A DNA stretch of 64,000 nucleotides. Origin: Kribbella solani (GTDB lineage: Bacteria; Actinomycetota; Actinomycetes; Propionibacteriales; Kribbellaceae). A program made the translations under genes and the position numbers. The notes beneath the pieces were generated by a model. It did no database searches. It was not told the origin of the DNA and worked only from the letters and a program-made list of their open reading frames with translations. The stretch covers positions 5,332,001 through 5,396,000 of the forward strand of contig NZ_JACHNF010000001.1 of assembly GCF_014205295.1 (NCBI RefSeq). Direction: 5' to 3'. This document shows, one piece after another, positions 25,726-33,830 of this stretch; positions within the stretch are counted from its first letter, which is position 1, and each line of letters opens with the position of its first letter.

Positions 25726-25806
25726 AACTGATTGAGTACTCACGGTGCTCACTGTGTGCGGATATTCAGGTTGGAATTGGCACCGGGTACGAGGCAGGTT
25801 GTACCC

Positions 25807-26682
25807 ATGGCAGCTGACACGAACAAGACCCGTCGGATCGGTGATGTCGAGGTGTCCGCGATCGGGCTCGGCGCGATGCCGATGTCGATCGAGGGCCGGC
25901 CCGACGAGGCCCGGTCGATCGCGACCATCCACGCGGCGCTGGACGCCGGGATCACGCTGATCGACACGGCCGACGCGTACCACCTGACCGCGACCGACCT
26001 CGGTCACAACGAGACCCTGATCGCCAAGGCGCTGGCGTCGTACGCCGGTGACACCTCCGGCGTACTGGTCGCCACCAAGGGCGGCCACCTCCGCCCGGGC
26101 GACGGCACCTGGACCCAGGACGGCTCCCCGAAGTACCTGGCCGCGGCCGCCGAGGCGTCGCTGAAGCGGCTCGGTGTGGAGGCGATCGGGCTGTACCAGT
26201 TCCACCGGCCGGACCCGAAGACGCCGTACGCGGACTCGATCGGCGCGATCCGCGACCTGCTCGACGCCGGCAAGATCCGGATGGCCGGCATCTCGAACGC
26301 GAACCCGGAGCAGATCAAGCAGGCGAACGAGATCCTCGGCGGACGGCTGGTCTCGGTGCAGAACCAGTTCTCGCCCGCGTTCCGGTCCAGCGAGCCGGAG
26401 CTCGAGCTGTGCGACTCGCTGGGGATCGCGTTCCTGCCGTGGGCGCCGCTCGGCGGGATCGCGCAGGCCGGTGACCTCGGAGCGAAGCACCCCGCGTTCC
26501 ACAAGCTGGCGGCCGAGCTCGGCGTCTCCCCGCATCGGCTGACGCTGGCGTGGATGCTCACCAAGTCGCCGCAGGTGATCCCGATTCCCGGTTCGAGCCG
26601 GCCGGAGACGATCCTTGACTCGTACGCCGCGCTGAACCTGCCGCTGACCGCTGACCAGGTCGCGCTCCTGGATGCCTCCTGA
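25807..26682 (+). CDS. aldo/keto reductase
   Basis: This 291-residue NADPH-dependent aldo/keto reductase has the catalytic tetrad in TLIDTADAYH (Asp, Tyr), LVATKGGHL (Lys) and YQFHRPD (His), and the C-terminal cofactor motif IPIPGSSRPETI. ATG 25807 follows GAGGCAGG; an upstream in-frame extension lacks conservation. Substrate unknown, probably a small carbonyl compound. Confidence 0.92.
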   Translation: MAADTNKTRRIGDVEVSAIGLGAMPMSIEGRPDEARSIATIHAALDAGITLIDTADAYHLTATDLGHNETLIAKALASYAGDTSGVLVATKGGHLRPGDGTWTQDGSPKYLAAAAEASLKRLGVEAIGLYQFHRPDPKTPYADSIGAIRDLLDAGKIRMAGISNANPEQIKQANEILGGRLVSVQNQFSPAFRSSEPELELCDSLGIAFLPWAPLGGIAQAGDLGAKHPAFHKLAAELGVSPHRLTLAWMLTKSPQVIPIPGSSRPETILDSYAALNLPLTADQVALLDAS

Positions 26683-26721
26683 CCTGGGCATATTCGCCGT
26701 AGCGCCGGTGTTGAGCAGCTC

Positions 26722-27066
26722 ATGGACGACCTGCGCGCACTGAGCTACGGATTGGGACAGCAGTACTTCGACGAGCGCGACTACCGGGGTGCGATCCGGG
26801 CGCTGAAGCCGGTGGTCGACGAGACTCCGGACGATGTCGGGACCCGCCTGCTGCTGGCCCGCGCGTACTACCACGCGGCGCTGTTGAAGCCGGCCGAGGA
26901 ACAACTCCTCGAAGTGATCGACCGCGAGCCGACCGAGTACTACGCGCATCTGATGATGGCCCGGACCCTGGAACGGCAGTCCCGGCCGGATGAAGCCGGG
27001 AAACACCGCCGGATCGCCGCTGCCCTCACCGGCGACGACGAACTGCTGAAGCCGCACACCGTCTGA
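26722..27066 (+). CDS. small tetratricopeptide repeat protein
   Basis: The 114-residue protein consists of about three TPR-type helix pairs (GQQYFDERDYRGAIRALKPVV, LLLARAYYHAALLKPAEEQL, HLMMARTLERQSRPDEAGKH). There is no signal or membrane segment. TPR repeats mediate protein contacts; the partner is unknown. It follows the aldo/keto reductase by 39 bp and may be co-transcribed. Confidence 0.8.
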   Translation: MDDLRALSYGLGQQYFDERDYRGAIRALKPVVDETPDDVGTRLLLARAYYHAALLKPAEEQLLEVIDREPTEYYAHLMMARTLERQSRPDEAGKHRRIAAALTGDDELLKPHTV

Positions 27067-27133
27067 GTGGCGGAATGCTGCAAGCCACTCCTGCGTTCTG
27101 ATAGTTTAATAGTTAACCATCTAGGAGGACAGG

Positions 27134-28246
27134 ATGCAGTTCGGCGTTTTCAGCGTCGGGGACGTGACCGCGAACCCGACCACCGGGACCACGGTGAGCG
27201 AAGGCGAGCGGATCAAGGCGATGGTCGCGATCGCGCTCAAGGCCGAAGAGGTCGGGCTGGACGTGTTCGCGCAGGGTGAGCACCACAACCCGCCGTTCGT
27301 GCCGTCGTCGCCGACCACGCAGCTGGCGTACGTGGCCGCGCGGACGTCGAAGATCGTCCTGTCCACCTCGACGACCCTGATCACCACCAACGACCCGGTG
27401 AAGATCGCCGAGGACTACGCGATGCTGCAGCACCTGGCCGACGGGCGCGTCGACCTGATGATGGGCCGCGGCAACACCGGCCCGGTGTATCCGTGGTTCG
27501 GGCAGGACATCCGGAACGGGATCGCGCTCGCGGTCGAGAACTACGCGCTGCTCCGCCGGCTCTGGCGGGAGGACGTGGTCGACTGGGAAGGCAAGTTCCG
27601 GACGCCGCTGCAGGGGTTCACCGCCACGCCGCGCCCGCTGGACGACGTACCGCCGTTCGTCTGGCACGGTTCGATCCGGTCGCCGGAGATCGCGGAGCAG
27701 GCCGCGTATTACGGTGACGGGTTCTTCCACAACAACATCTTCTGGCCGATCTCGCACACCAAGCAGATGATCGACCTGTACCGCCGCCGCTTCGAGCACT
27801 ACGGGCACGGCGCCGCGGACCAGGCGATCGTCGGGCTCGGCGGGCAGATCTTCATGCGGAAGAACTCGCAGGACGCGGTACGTGAGTTCCGGCCGTACTT
27901 CGACAACGCGCCGGTGTACGGGCACGGGCCGTCGCTGGAGGACTTCAGCCGGGAGACACCGCTGACTGTCGGCAGCCCGCAAGAGGTGATCGAGCGGACG
28001 CTGTCGTTCCGGGAGCACTTCGGTGACTACCAGCGGCAGTTGTTCCTGATCGACCACGCCGGATTGCCGTTGAAGACCGTGCTGGAGCAGTTGGACATTC
28101 TCGGCGAGGAGGTCGTCCCGGTGCTGCGGAAGGAGTTCGCGGCGCTGAAGCCGGCGCACGTACCGGACGCGCCGACGCATGCTTCGCTGAAGGCGGCGGC
28201 CGAGCGGGCGCGCGACCTGGAGACCATCAAGGAGCCGACACGATGA
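27134..28246 (+). CDS. LLM-class flavin-dependent monooxygenase
   Basis: The 370-residue protein is a bacterial luciferase-like monooxygenase (PF00296), beginning MQFGVFSVGDV and containing VFAQGEHHNPPFVPSSP and VDLMMGRGNTGPVYPW. Such enzymes use reduced FMN supplied by a partner. AGGAGG precedes ATG and the next gene, an FMN reductase, overlaps by four bases, giving a two-component system. Upstream (27100-27120) is an AT-rich segment, GATAGTTTAATAGTTAAC, with a TTAA-centred dyad, a likely promoter or operator. Confidence 0.9.
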   Translation: MQFGVFSVGDVTANPTTGTTVSEGERIKAMVAIALKAEEVGLDVFAQGEHHNPPFVPSSPTTQLAYVAARTSKIVLSTSTTLITTNDPVKIAEDYAMLQHLADGRVDLMMGRGNTGPVYPWFGQDIRNGIALAVENYALLRRLWREDVVDWEGKFRTPLQGFTATPRPLDDVPPFVWHGSIRSPEIAEQAAYYGDGFFHNNIFWPISHTKQMIDLYRRRFEHYGHGAADQAIVGLGGQIFMRKNSQDAVREFRPYFDNAPVYGHGPSLEDFSRETPLTVGSPQEVIERTLSFREHFGDYQRQLFLIDHAGLPLKTVLEQLDILGEEVVPVLRKEFAALKPAHVPDAPTHASLKAAAERARDLETIKEPTR

Positions 28247-28857
28247 CACACTCCGGCGCCGAGCGGGTGATTGCCGTGGTGACGGCCGGGTTGACGACGC
28301 CGTCGTCGTCCCGGTTGCTGGCGGATCAGTTGGCCGAGGCGGTACGGGATGAGCTCGCGGGGCGTGGGCTGAGTACGCGGATCGAGCTGATCGAGGTACG
28401 CGACCACGCCCACGATCTGACGAACAACCTGCTCACCGGCTTTCCGTCGGCCAGTCTCCGTGCGGTTCTGGAGACGGTCGCGGCCGCCGACGCGCTGATC
28501 GTGGTCAGCCCGACCTTCAGCGCGTCGTACTCCGGCCTGTTCAAGATGTTCTTCGACGTCCTCGACGACCAGGCTCTGGCCGGTAAGCCGGTTCTGCTTG
28601 CCGCGACCGGCGGCACCGAACGGCACTCGCTGGTACTGGAGTTCGCCCTCCGGCCGCTGTTCGCGTACCTGAAGGCCCTCCCGGTGCCGACGGCGGTCTA
28701 CGCCGCCTCAACGGACTGGGGTCCGAACGCGGCAACTCTCCGCCCCCGCATCACCCAGGCCGCCGCCGAACTGGTGGCGAGCCTCCATCAGGAGACTCCG
28801 ACCGCGACGAACCCGTTCGCCAACCCCACCCCGTTCGAAGACCTACTGAACAGCTGA
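28243..28857 (+). CDS. NAD(P)H-dependent FMN reductase
   Basis: This 204-residue flavodoxin-like protein (CE1759-type FMN reductase) has SPTFSASYSGLFKMFFDVLD, the flavin-binding segment of the family. It overlaps the luciferase-like monooxygenase gene and most likely supplies it with FMNH2. Its 3' end overlaps the convergent TetR gene by 15 bp. Confidence 0.9.
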   Translation: MTHSGAERVIAVVTAGLTTPSSSRLLADQLAEAVRDELAGRGLSTRIELIEVRDHAHDLTNNLLTGFPSASLRAVLETVAAADALIVVSPTFSASYSGLFKMFFDVLDDQALAGKPVLLAATGGTERHSLVLEFALRPLFAYLKALPVPTAVYAASTDWGPNAATLRPRITQAAAELVASLHQETPTATNPFANPTPFEDLLNS

Positions 28858-29613
28858 CCTTTGGTCAATCAACTGACCAAGGCCGTTCAGGATTGTGGTC
28901 AGGCCGAAGGTCAGGGAGTGGGTGGCGTCCAGGGCCGACTGGAAGTGTTCGCCGACCGCCGTGCCCACTCGGCCGGCGGTCGGGAAATGGGTGCCGCTCA
29001 TGACCGTGGTGAGAGTCGGCGAGATCTGACGCCACCACTCCTCGTCGGTCAGGCCCGAGTCGCGCTGGGTGCGGAGTTGCTCCGCGCCGGCGCGGGCGAT
29101 CCCCTGGACGTGGGTGAGGACCAGGGCCAGCGCTGAGTCCATCTCCACGTCGGTCAGGCCGAGGCCATCCAGCGGGCGGAGCTCGGTCTCGTACTTGCGG
29201 GTGATGTTCGGGCCCAGCGCGGTCCGCATCGTCGGCACCTCGTGTATCCACGGGTGCGCGGTCAGCACCTCCCAGTTGCGGTGCGCGATGAACTCCAGCG
29301 CCGCCCGCCAGCCAGGTTGCCTCGCCGGTTCGTCGGCGTCGGCGTACAGGTCGCCGTACACCCGGTCGAACATCAGGTCGGTCAGCTCGCCCTTGCCGGG
29401 GACATGCGTGTACAGCGACATGGTGCCGACCTTCAGCCGCTCGGCGACCGTCCGCATCGACAGCGCCTCCAGTCCGACCGTGTCCGCCACCTCGACCGCC
29501 GCGTCCACGATGGCGCGCACGGTCAGGCCGGACCGGCCGGGCTTGGTGTGGCTGCCCCAGAGCAGCGCCAGACTGCGCGCCGGATCCGGTGCCGCCGCTT
29601 TTCTTCCCGCCAC
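28843..29613 (-). CDS. TetR-family regulator (TetR_C-type)
   Basis: The 256-residue protein has an N-terminal TetR helix-turn-helix (about 30-75, IVDAAVEVADTVGLEALSM then VGTMSLYTHVPGK) and a long C-terminal ligand domain of the tetracycline-repressor type. GTG 29613 is preceded by GGAGGAAGG. It is divergent from a drug-exporter-like ABC operon, with palindromes in the shared gap, so it probably represses that exporter and itself. Confidence 0.92.
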   Translation of the reverse strand: MAGRKAAAPDPARSLALLWGSHTKPGRSGLTVRAIVDAAVEVADTVGLEALSMRTVAERLKVGTMSLYTHVPGKGELTDLMFDRVYGDLYADADEPARQPGWRAALEFIAHRNWEVLTAHPWIHEVPTMRTALGPNITRKYETELRPLDGLGLTDVEMDSALALVLTHVQGIARAGAEQLRTQRDSGLTDEEWWRQISPTLTTVMSGTHFPTAGRVGTAVGEHFQSALDATHSLTFGLTTILNGLGQLIDQRSAVQ

Positions 29614-29638
29614 GGGAACCTTCCTCCGCCGCTTGCCG

Positions 29639-29689
29639 TTAAAGTCATCGTACCTGAGCCGTACAATGTACGGTACACTCTACGGCTCA
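29639..29689 (+). promoter_or_regulatory. ABC exporter promoter with nested TetR-type palindromes
   Basis: TTAAAG (29639-29644) and TACAAT (29662-29667), spaced 17 bp, form a promoter toward the exporter operon. Two dyads overlap it: CCGTACA-A-TGTACGG (29659-29673) and the outer arms TGAGCCGTA/TACGGCTCA (29655-29663/29681-29689). Both are perfect and cover the -10, as expected for TetR repression. Confidence 0.75.
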
Positions 29690-29708
29690 GCGATCGGAGA
29701 GGTGGGAA

Positions 29709-30662
29709 GTGACAACGGAACGAGTGATCGAAGCTGCCGGGGTACGGAAGAACTACCGCGGCGGTACGGAGGGTGCGGGGCTGAACGGCTTCGACCTGGA
29801 GGTCACGGCCGGTACGGTGACCGGTCTGCTCGGCCCGAACGGTGCCGGCAAGACGACAGCAGTACGCATCCTGTCCACACTGCTGGAGCTGGATTCCGGT
29901 CAAGCGACAGTCGCCGGGTACGACGTACGCCGCCAAGGGGCCGAGGTACGGCGCCGGATCGGCCTGGTCGGGCAGTACGCGGCGGTGGACGAAGTACTGA
30001 CCGGCCGGCAGAACCTGGTGCTTTTCGGCCGGCTGAATCACCTCGGTCACACCAAGGCGGTACGCCGTGCGGACGAACTACTCGAACGATTCAGTCTGAC
30101 CGAGGCGGCCGGGCAAGCGGTCGGCAAGTACTCCGGCGGGATGCGGCGACGCCTCGATCTCGCGGCCAGTCTGATCGTGGCGCCGCGGGTGCTGTTCGTG
30201 GACGAGCCGACGACCGGGCTGGACCCGGCCGGGCGGATCGAGGTGTGGTCGGCGGTACGGCAACTGGTCGCCGGCGGCACGACGGTGCTGCTGACCACGC
30301 AGTACCTGGAAGAGGCGGATCAGCTGGCGAATCGGATCTCGATGTTGAAGGAGGGGAAGGTCGTCGCCGAAGGAACACCGGACGAGCTGAAGACCCGGCT
30401 GGGATCGGACTGGCTGGATCTGGTCCTGACCGATCCGGCCGAGGTGGCTCGCGTGGTCGAGCTGGCCGGGCCGTTGGCCGACGGGGACATCCGGGTGGCC
30501 GACGTACGCGTCAGTGTGCCGGTGAAGGACCGGACCAAGGCGCTGGTGGTGATGGCGAATTCGTTGCATGAGGCAAACATCGAGCCGGCCGACCTGACCT
30601 TGCGCCGGCCGACGCTGGACGAAGTGTTCCTGCACCTGACCGGAACGGAGGTGGCGGTATGA
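29709..30662 (+). CDS. ABC exporter ATP-binding protein (DrrA-like)
   Basis: This 317-residue ATPase carries Walker A GPNGAGKTT, signature YSGGMRRRLDLA, Walker B VLFVDEPTTGLDP and an H-loop replaced by the LTTQYLEEAD form common in daunorubicin-resistance ATPases, plus the DrrA C-terminal extension ending RRPTLDEVFLHLTG. It should power drug or lipid efflux with the overlapping permease gene. GTG start follows GAGAGGTGGG. Confidence 0.92.
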   Translation: MTTERVIEAAGVRKNYRGGTEGAGLNGFDLEVTAGTVTGLLGPNGAGKTTAVRILSTLLELDSGQATVAGYDVRRQGAEVRRRIGLVGQYAAVDEVLTGRQNLVLFGRLNHLGHTKAVRRADELLERFSLTEAAGQAVGKYSGGMRRRLDLAASLIVAPRVLFVDEPTTGLDPAGRIEVWSAVRQLVAGGTTVLLTTQYLEEADQLANRISMLKEGKVVAEGTPDELKTRLGSDWLDLVLTDPAEVARVVELAGPLADGDIRVADVRVSVPVKDRTKALVVMANSLHEANIEPADLTLRRPTLDEVFLHLTGTEVAV

Positions 30663-31453
30663 CGGCGCTGTCCTGGGCGCTCGCGGACAGCTGGACGATC
30701 GCGCGGCGGACGCTGACGCACTGGCGGATGCAGCCGGGGGTGGTGATCTTCACCTGGTTCTTCCCGGTGCTGATGCTGCTGATGTTCGGCGCGCTGCTCG
30801 GCGGGGCGATGGAGATGCCGGGCGGCTCGTCGTACTACGAGCTGCTGGTCCCCGGGATCTTCGCGCTGGCGATGCTGTTCGGGCTGGAAGGCACGATGAC
30901 GGCGGTCACCACCGACGTCTCGAAGGGCGTGACCGACCGGTTCCGGTCGCTGCCGATGAGCTCGGCCGCGGTCGTGCTCGGCCGGTGCATCGCGGACATG
31001 CTCGACTCGATCGTGACGCTCGCGGTGCTGGTCGGTACCGGGCTAGCGCTGGGCTGGCGGTGGCACGAAGGGCTGCCGTCGGCGCTGGCCGCGTTCGGCT
31101 TGCTGCTGTTGCTGCGGTTCGCGCTGTTGTGGGTCGGGATCTTCATCGGGCTGACCGTGAAGAACGCACAGAGCGTGAGCATGGTGCAGGTGCTGGTGTG
31201 GCCGGTCGGGTTCCTGTCCAGCGCGTTCGTGGCGACGTCGACGATGCCGGGCTGGCTGGGCACGATCGCGCAGTGGAACCCGCTGTCGTCCACGGCGACC
31301 GCGGCCCGCGCGTTCTTCGGCAACCCGGACCCGTCGGCGACGGCGACCTGGATCGGCACCCACGCGACCCTGGCCGCGATCATCGCGCCACTCGTGCTGG
31401 TCGCGATCTTCCTGCCGCTGTCGGCACACCGCTTCCGCACGTTGTCGCGGTAA
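30659..31453 (+). CDS. ABC-2 type exporter permease (DrrB-like)
   Basis: The 264-residue membrane protein has six hydrophobic helices and the ABC-2 family layout, with MTAVTTDVSKGVTDRFRSLPM typical of DrrB-like proteins. It overlaps the ATPase gene by four bases. The pair is probably a TetR-controlled drug or metabolite exporter; the ligand is unknown. Confidence 0.92.
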   Translation: MTALSWALADSWTIARRTLTHWRMQPGVVIFTWFFPVLMLLMFGALLGGAMEMPGGSSYYELLVPGIFALAMLFGLEGTMTAVTTDVSKGVTDRFRSLPMSSAAVVLGRCIADMLDSIVTLAVLVGTGLALGWRWHEGLPSALAAFGLLLLLRFALLWVGIFIGLTVKNAQSVSMVQVLVWPVGFLSSAFVATSTMPGWLGTIAQWNPLSSTATAARAFFGNPDPSATATWIGTHATLAAIIAPLVLVAIFLPLSAHRFRTLSR

Positions 31454-31464
31454 CCCACCCCCCC

Positions 31465-31564
31465 GTGCGCCTCCCCAAACCGGTTTGGGGAGGCGCACCT
31501 ACCCGATTCGGGCAGCTGCACTCCCCGGTTGACGTAGAGGCCTCCCCAAAGCGGTTTGGGGAGG
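31465..31564. terminator. two strong hairpins between convergent genes
   Basis: The first is a perfect 34-bp dyad with 17-bp arms, GTGCGCCTCCCCAAACC (31465-31481) and its complement (31482-31498). The second has CCTCCCCAAA/TTTGGGGAGG arms around GCGG (31541-31564). They share the CTCCCCAAA core and lie between the exporter permease and the SDR gene, so they probably act as a bidirectional terminator. No U tract is present. Confidence 0.65.
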
Positions 31565-31568
31565 GTGG

Positions 31569-32336
31569 TCAGGGGGTCAGTTGGCCGCCGTTGACTTCGA
31601 TGATCTGCCCGGTGACGTACGAGGACATCCGCTCGGACGCGAGAAAGAGGATCGTGCCGACGCACTCGTGTGGGGTGCCGGTGCGCCCCATCGGGATGGT
31701 CGCGAGCATGGCCCGCAGCTGGTCTTCACCGGTATGCCGGTCGTGGAACGGGGTCTTGATCACGCCCGGCGCGATCGCGTTCACCCGGATGCCGTCCGGT
31801 GCCAGCTCCTTGGCCAGCCCGCGGGTGAACGTACTCACCGCGCCCTTCGACGTCGCGTACACGACCGACCCGCCGGCGCCACCCGTACGCCCCGCGATCG
31901 AGGTCACGTTGATGATCGAGCCGCCACCCTGCGCCTTGAACACCGGCACGATCCGGCGGCTGAGCGCGAACACCGAGGTCAGGTTGACGTCCAGGATCCG
32001 GTGGAACTCCTCGTCCGGTACGTCCGCGACCGGGGAGCGGTTGACCAGGTCACCGGCGTTGTTCACGAGTACGTCGATCCGCCCGTGCCGCGCGAGCACC
32101 TCCTCGACGAACGCGTCCGCCGAGGCCGGGTCCGCGAGATCCGCCTGGTGCAGCGAGGCCGTACCACCGGCTGTCTGCACCGCGCCCACCGTGTGCTTCG
32201 CGCCGTCCTCGTTCCGGTGGTAGTGCAGCGCGACCGAGGCCCCCGCCTCCGCGAAGCCCACCGCCGCCGCGGCGCCGATCCCGCTGCTGGCCCCGGTGAC
32301 CACCACGACCTGATCCCTGAAATCCACATATCCCAT
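31569..32336 (-). CDS. SDR-family NAD(P)-dependent oxidoreductase
   Basis: This 255-residue classical short-chain dehydrogenase has cofactor motif TGASSGIG, NNAG, the catalytic Ser in NVTSIAG and YATSK, and C-terminal GQIIEVNGGQ. ATG 32336 with AGAGGA upstream gives the standard N-terminus MGYVDFRDQVVVVTGA. Substrate unknown; 3-oxoacyl or sugar alcohol types are both possible. Confidence 0.92.
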   Translation of the reverse strand: MGYVDFRDQVVVVTGASSGIGAAAAVGFAEAGASVALHYHRNEDGAKHTVGAVQTAGGTASLHQADLADPASADAFVEEVLARHGRIDVLVNNAGDLVNRSPVADVPDEEFHRILDVNLTSVFALSRRIVPVFKAQGGGSIINVTSIAGRTGGAGGSVVYATSKGAVSTFTRGLAKELAPDGIRVNAIAPGVIKTPFHDRHTGEDQLRAMLATIPMGRTGTPHECVGTILFLASERMSSYVTGQIIEVNGGQLTP

Positions 32337-32424
32337 GCGCCCTATCCTCTCCCAGCCGGTCGCGGCGGGTGGGAACGCGCCGGGGAGCGGGTGCGCGGGG
32401 CGGCGGCGGGGGTATTTTCGAGGG

Positions 32425-32964
32425 ATGGGATACGCGCTCGGGGAGTTGGGGTTGCGGCGGTGGCGTACGGGGGACGCGTTGCGGCTGGCGGCGGCGCATG
32501 ACGATCCGGAGATGGTGAACCAGGGCGGGATCCTGGACCGGGCGTCCGCGGTGGACTGGATCGGGCGGGTCGCGGATCTGGACAACGGGCATGTGTACGC
32601 GGTCGCGGACGCCGAGGATCATCCGATCGGGTGCGTGGGGGTGACGAACATCGACCGGCACCGGGTCGGGTGGACCTGGTACTGGACGCTCGCCGACGTC
32701 CGCGGCCAGGGGGTCGCGCGGGACGCACTGCGCGCGCTGGCCGACTGGGCGCACCGGGACGCCGGTCTGTACCGGCTCGAGCTCGGCCACCGCATGGGCA
32801 ACCCGGCCTCCTGCGCGGTCGCCGCCGGCGCCGGCTTCCTGTACGAGGGCGTAGAACGCGAACGCCTGGCCTTCGACGGCACCCGCTACGACGTGGAACG
32901 CCACGCCCGCCTGGTCACCGACCCCCTCAACCCACCCCACCGCCCAGTCCGCATCACCAACTGA
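32425..32964 (+). CDS. GNAT acetyltransferase (RimJ/RimL-like)
   Basis: The 179-residue protein matches RimJ/RimL-type N-acetyltransferases, with the acetyl-CoA loop LADVRGQGVARDALRAL and NPASCAVAAGAGFLYEGV. A TATTTT -10 element (32413-32418) ends six bases before ATG, indicating a leaderless mRNA. It is divergent from the SDR gene. Confidence 0.88.
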   Translation: MGYALGELGLRRWRTGDALRLAAAHDDPEMVNQGGILDRASAVDWIGRVADLDNGHVYAVADAEDHPIGCVGVTNIDRHRVGWTWYWTLADVRGQGVARDALRALADWAHRDAGLYRLELGHRMGNPASCAVAAGAGFLYEGVERERLAFDGTRYDVERHARLVTDPLNPPHRPVRITN

Positions 32965-33014
32965 AATCGGCCGTCAGAGGGTTGGTCTGCCCCCACTGCC
33001 TCTCCCAACCTTCG

Positions 33015-33830
33015 TCAGAGGGTTAGCTTGGGGTGGCGGTTTACATCCTTGTACAAGAGATAGCGGAAGCGACCCGGGCCGCCGGCGTAGCAGGCCTGGG
33101 GGCAGAAGGCGCGTAGCCACATGAAATCGCCTTCCTGTACCTCCACCCAGTCCTTGTTCAGCAAGTAGATCGCCTTGCCCTCCAGGACGTACAGCCCATG
33201 CTCCATCACATGCGTCTCCGGGAACGGAATCACCCCACCCGGCTCGAAACTGACGATGTTCACATGCATGTCATGACGTACGTCGTCCGGGTCCACGAAT
33301 CGTTGGGTCTTCCAACGCCCGTCGGTGTCCGGCATCTCCCGGCCGACAACGTCCGCCTCGTGGGTGATCAGCGCCGGCGGTACATCGATCCCCTCGACCC
33401 GCTCGTACGCCTTCCGCACCAGGTGGAAGGTCGCATGAGCGTCGCTGGTGTTCCGCACCGTCCAATCACCACCCGGCGGCAGGTAAGCGTACCCACCTTC
33501 GGTCAGCGTGTGCTTGTCCCCGGCAACCGTCAGCACAACGTTGCCAGAGACAACGAACAGCACCGCCTCGGCAGCCGGATCGGTTTCCGGCTTGTCGCTT
33601 CCACCACCCGGCGCGACCTCGACGATGTACTGCGAGAACGTCTCCGCGAACCCGGACAGCGGCCGTGCGATCACCCACAGCCGGGTGTCGTCCCAGAACG
33701 GCAGCCGGCTGGTGACGATGTCGCGCATCGTGCCGCGGGGCAGCACCGCGTACGCCTCGGTGAAGACGGCCCGGTCGGTGGTGAGGTCGGTCTGCGCGGG
33801 CAGTCCGCCCTTCGGCGCGTAGTAGGTCAT
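33015..33830 (-). CDS. allE: (S)-ureidoglycine aminohydrolase
   Basis: This 271-residue bicupin protein converts (S)-ureidoglycine to (S)-ureidoglycolate, releasing ammonia, in allantoin breakdown. The C-terminal cupin keeps the metal-site pattern PFPETHVMEHGLYVLEG. ATG 33830 is coupled to the allantoinase stop by four bases. It is the last gene of the hyi-glxR-gcl-glxK-allB-allE operon. The allantoate amidohydrolase that makes its substrate is not in this window. Confidence 0.92.
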   Translation of the reverse strand: MTYYAPKGGLPAQTDLTTDRAVFTEAYAVLPRGTMRDIVTSRLPFWDDTRLWVIARPLSGFAETFSQYIVEVAPGGGSDKPETDPAAEAVLFVVSGNVVLTVAGDKHTLTEGGYAYLPPGGDWTVRNTSDAHATFHLVRKAYERVEGIDVPPALITHEADVVGREMPDTDGRWKTQRFVDPDDVRHDMHVNIVSFEPGGVIPFPETHVMEHGLYVLEGKAIYLLNKDWVEVQEGDFMWLRAFCPQACYAGGPGRFRYLLYKDVNRHPKLTL

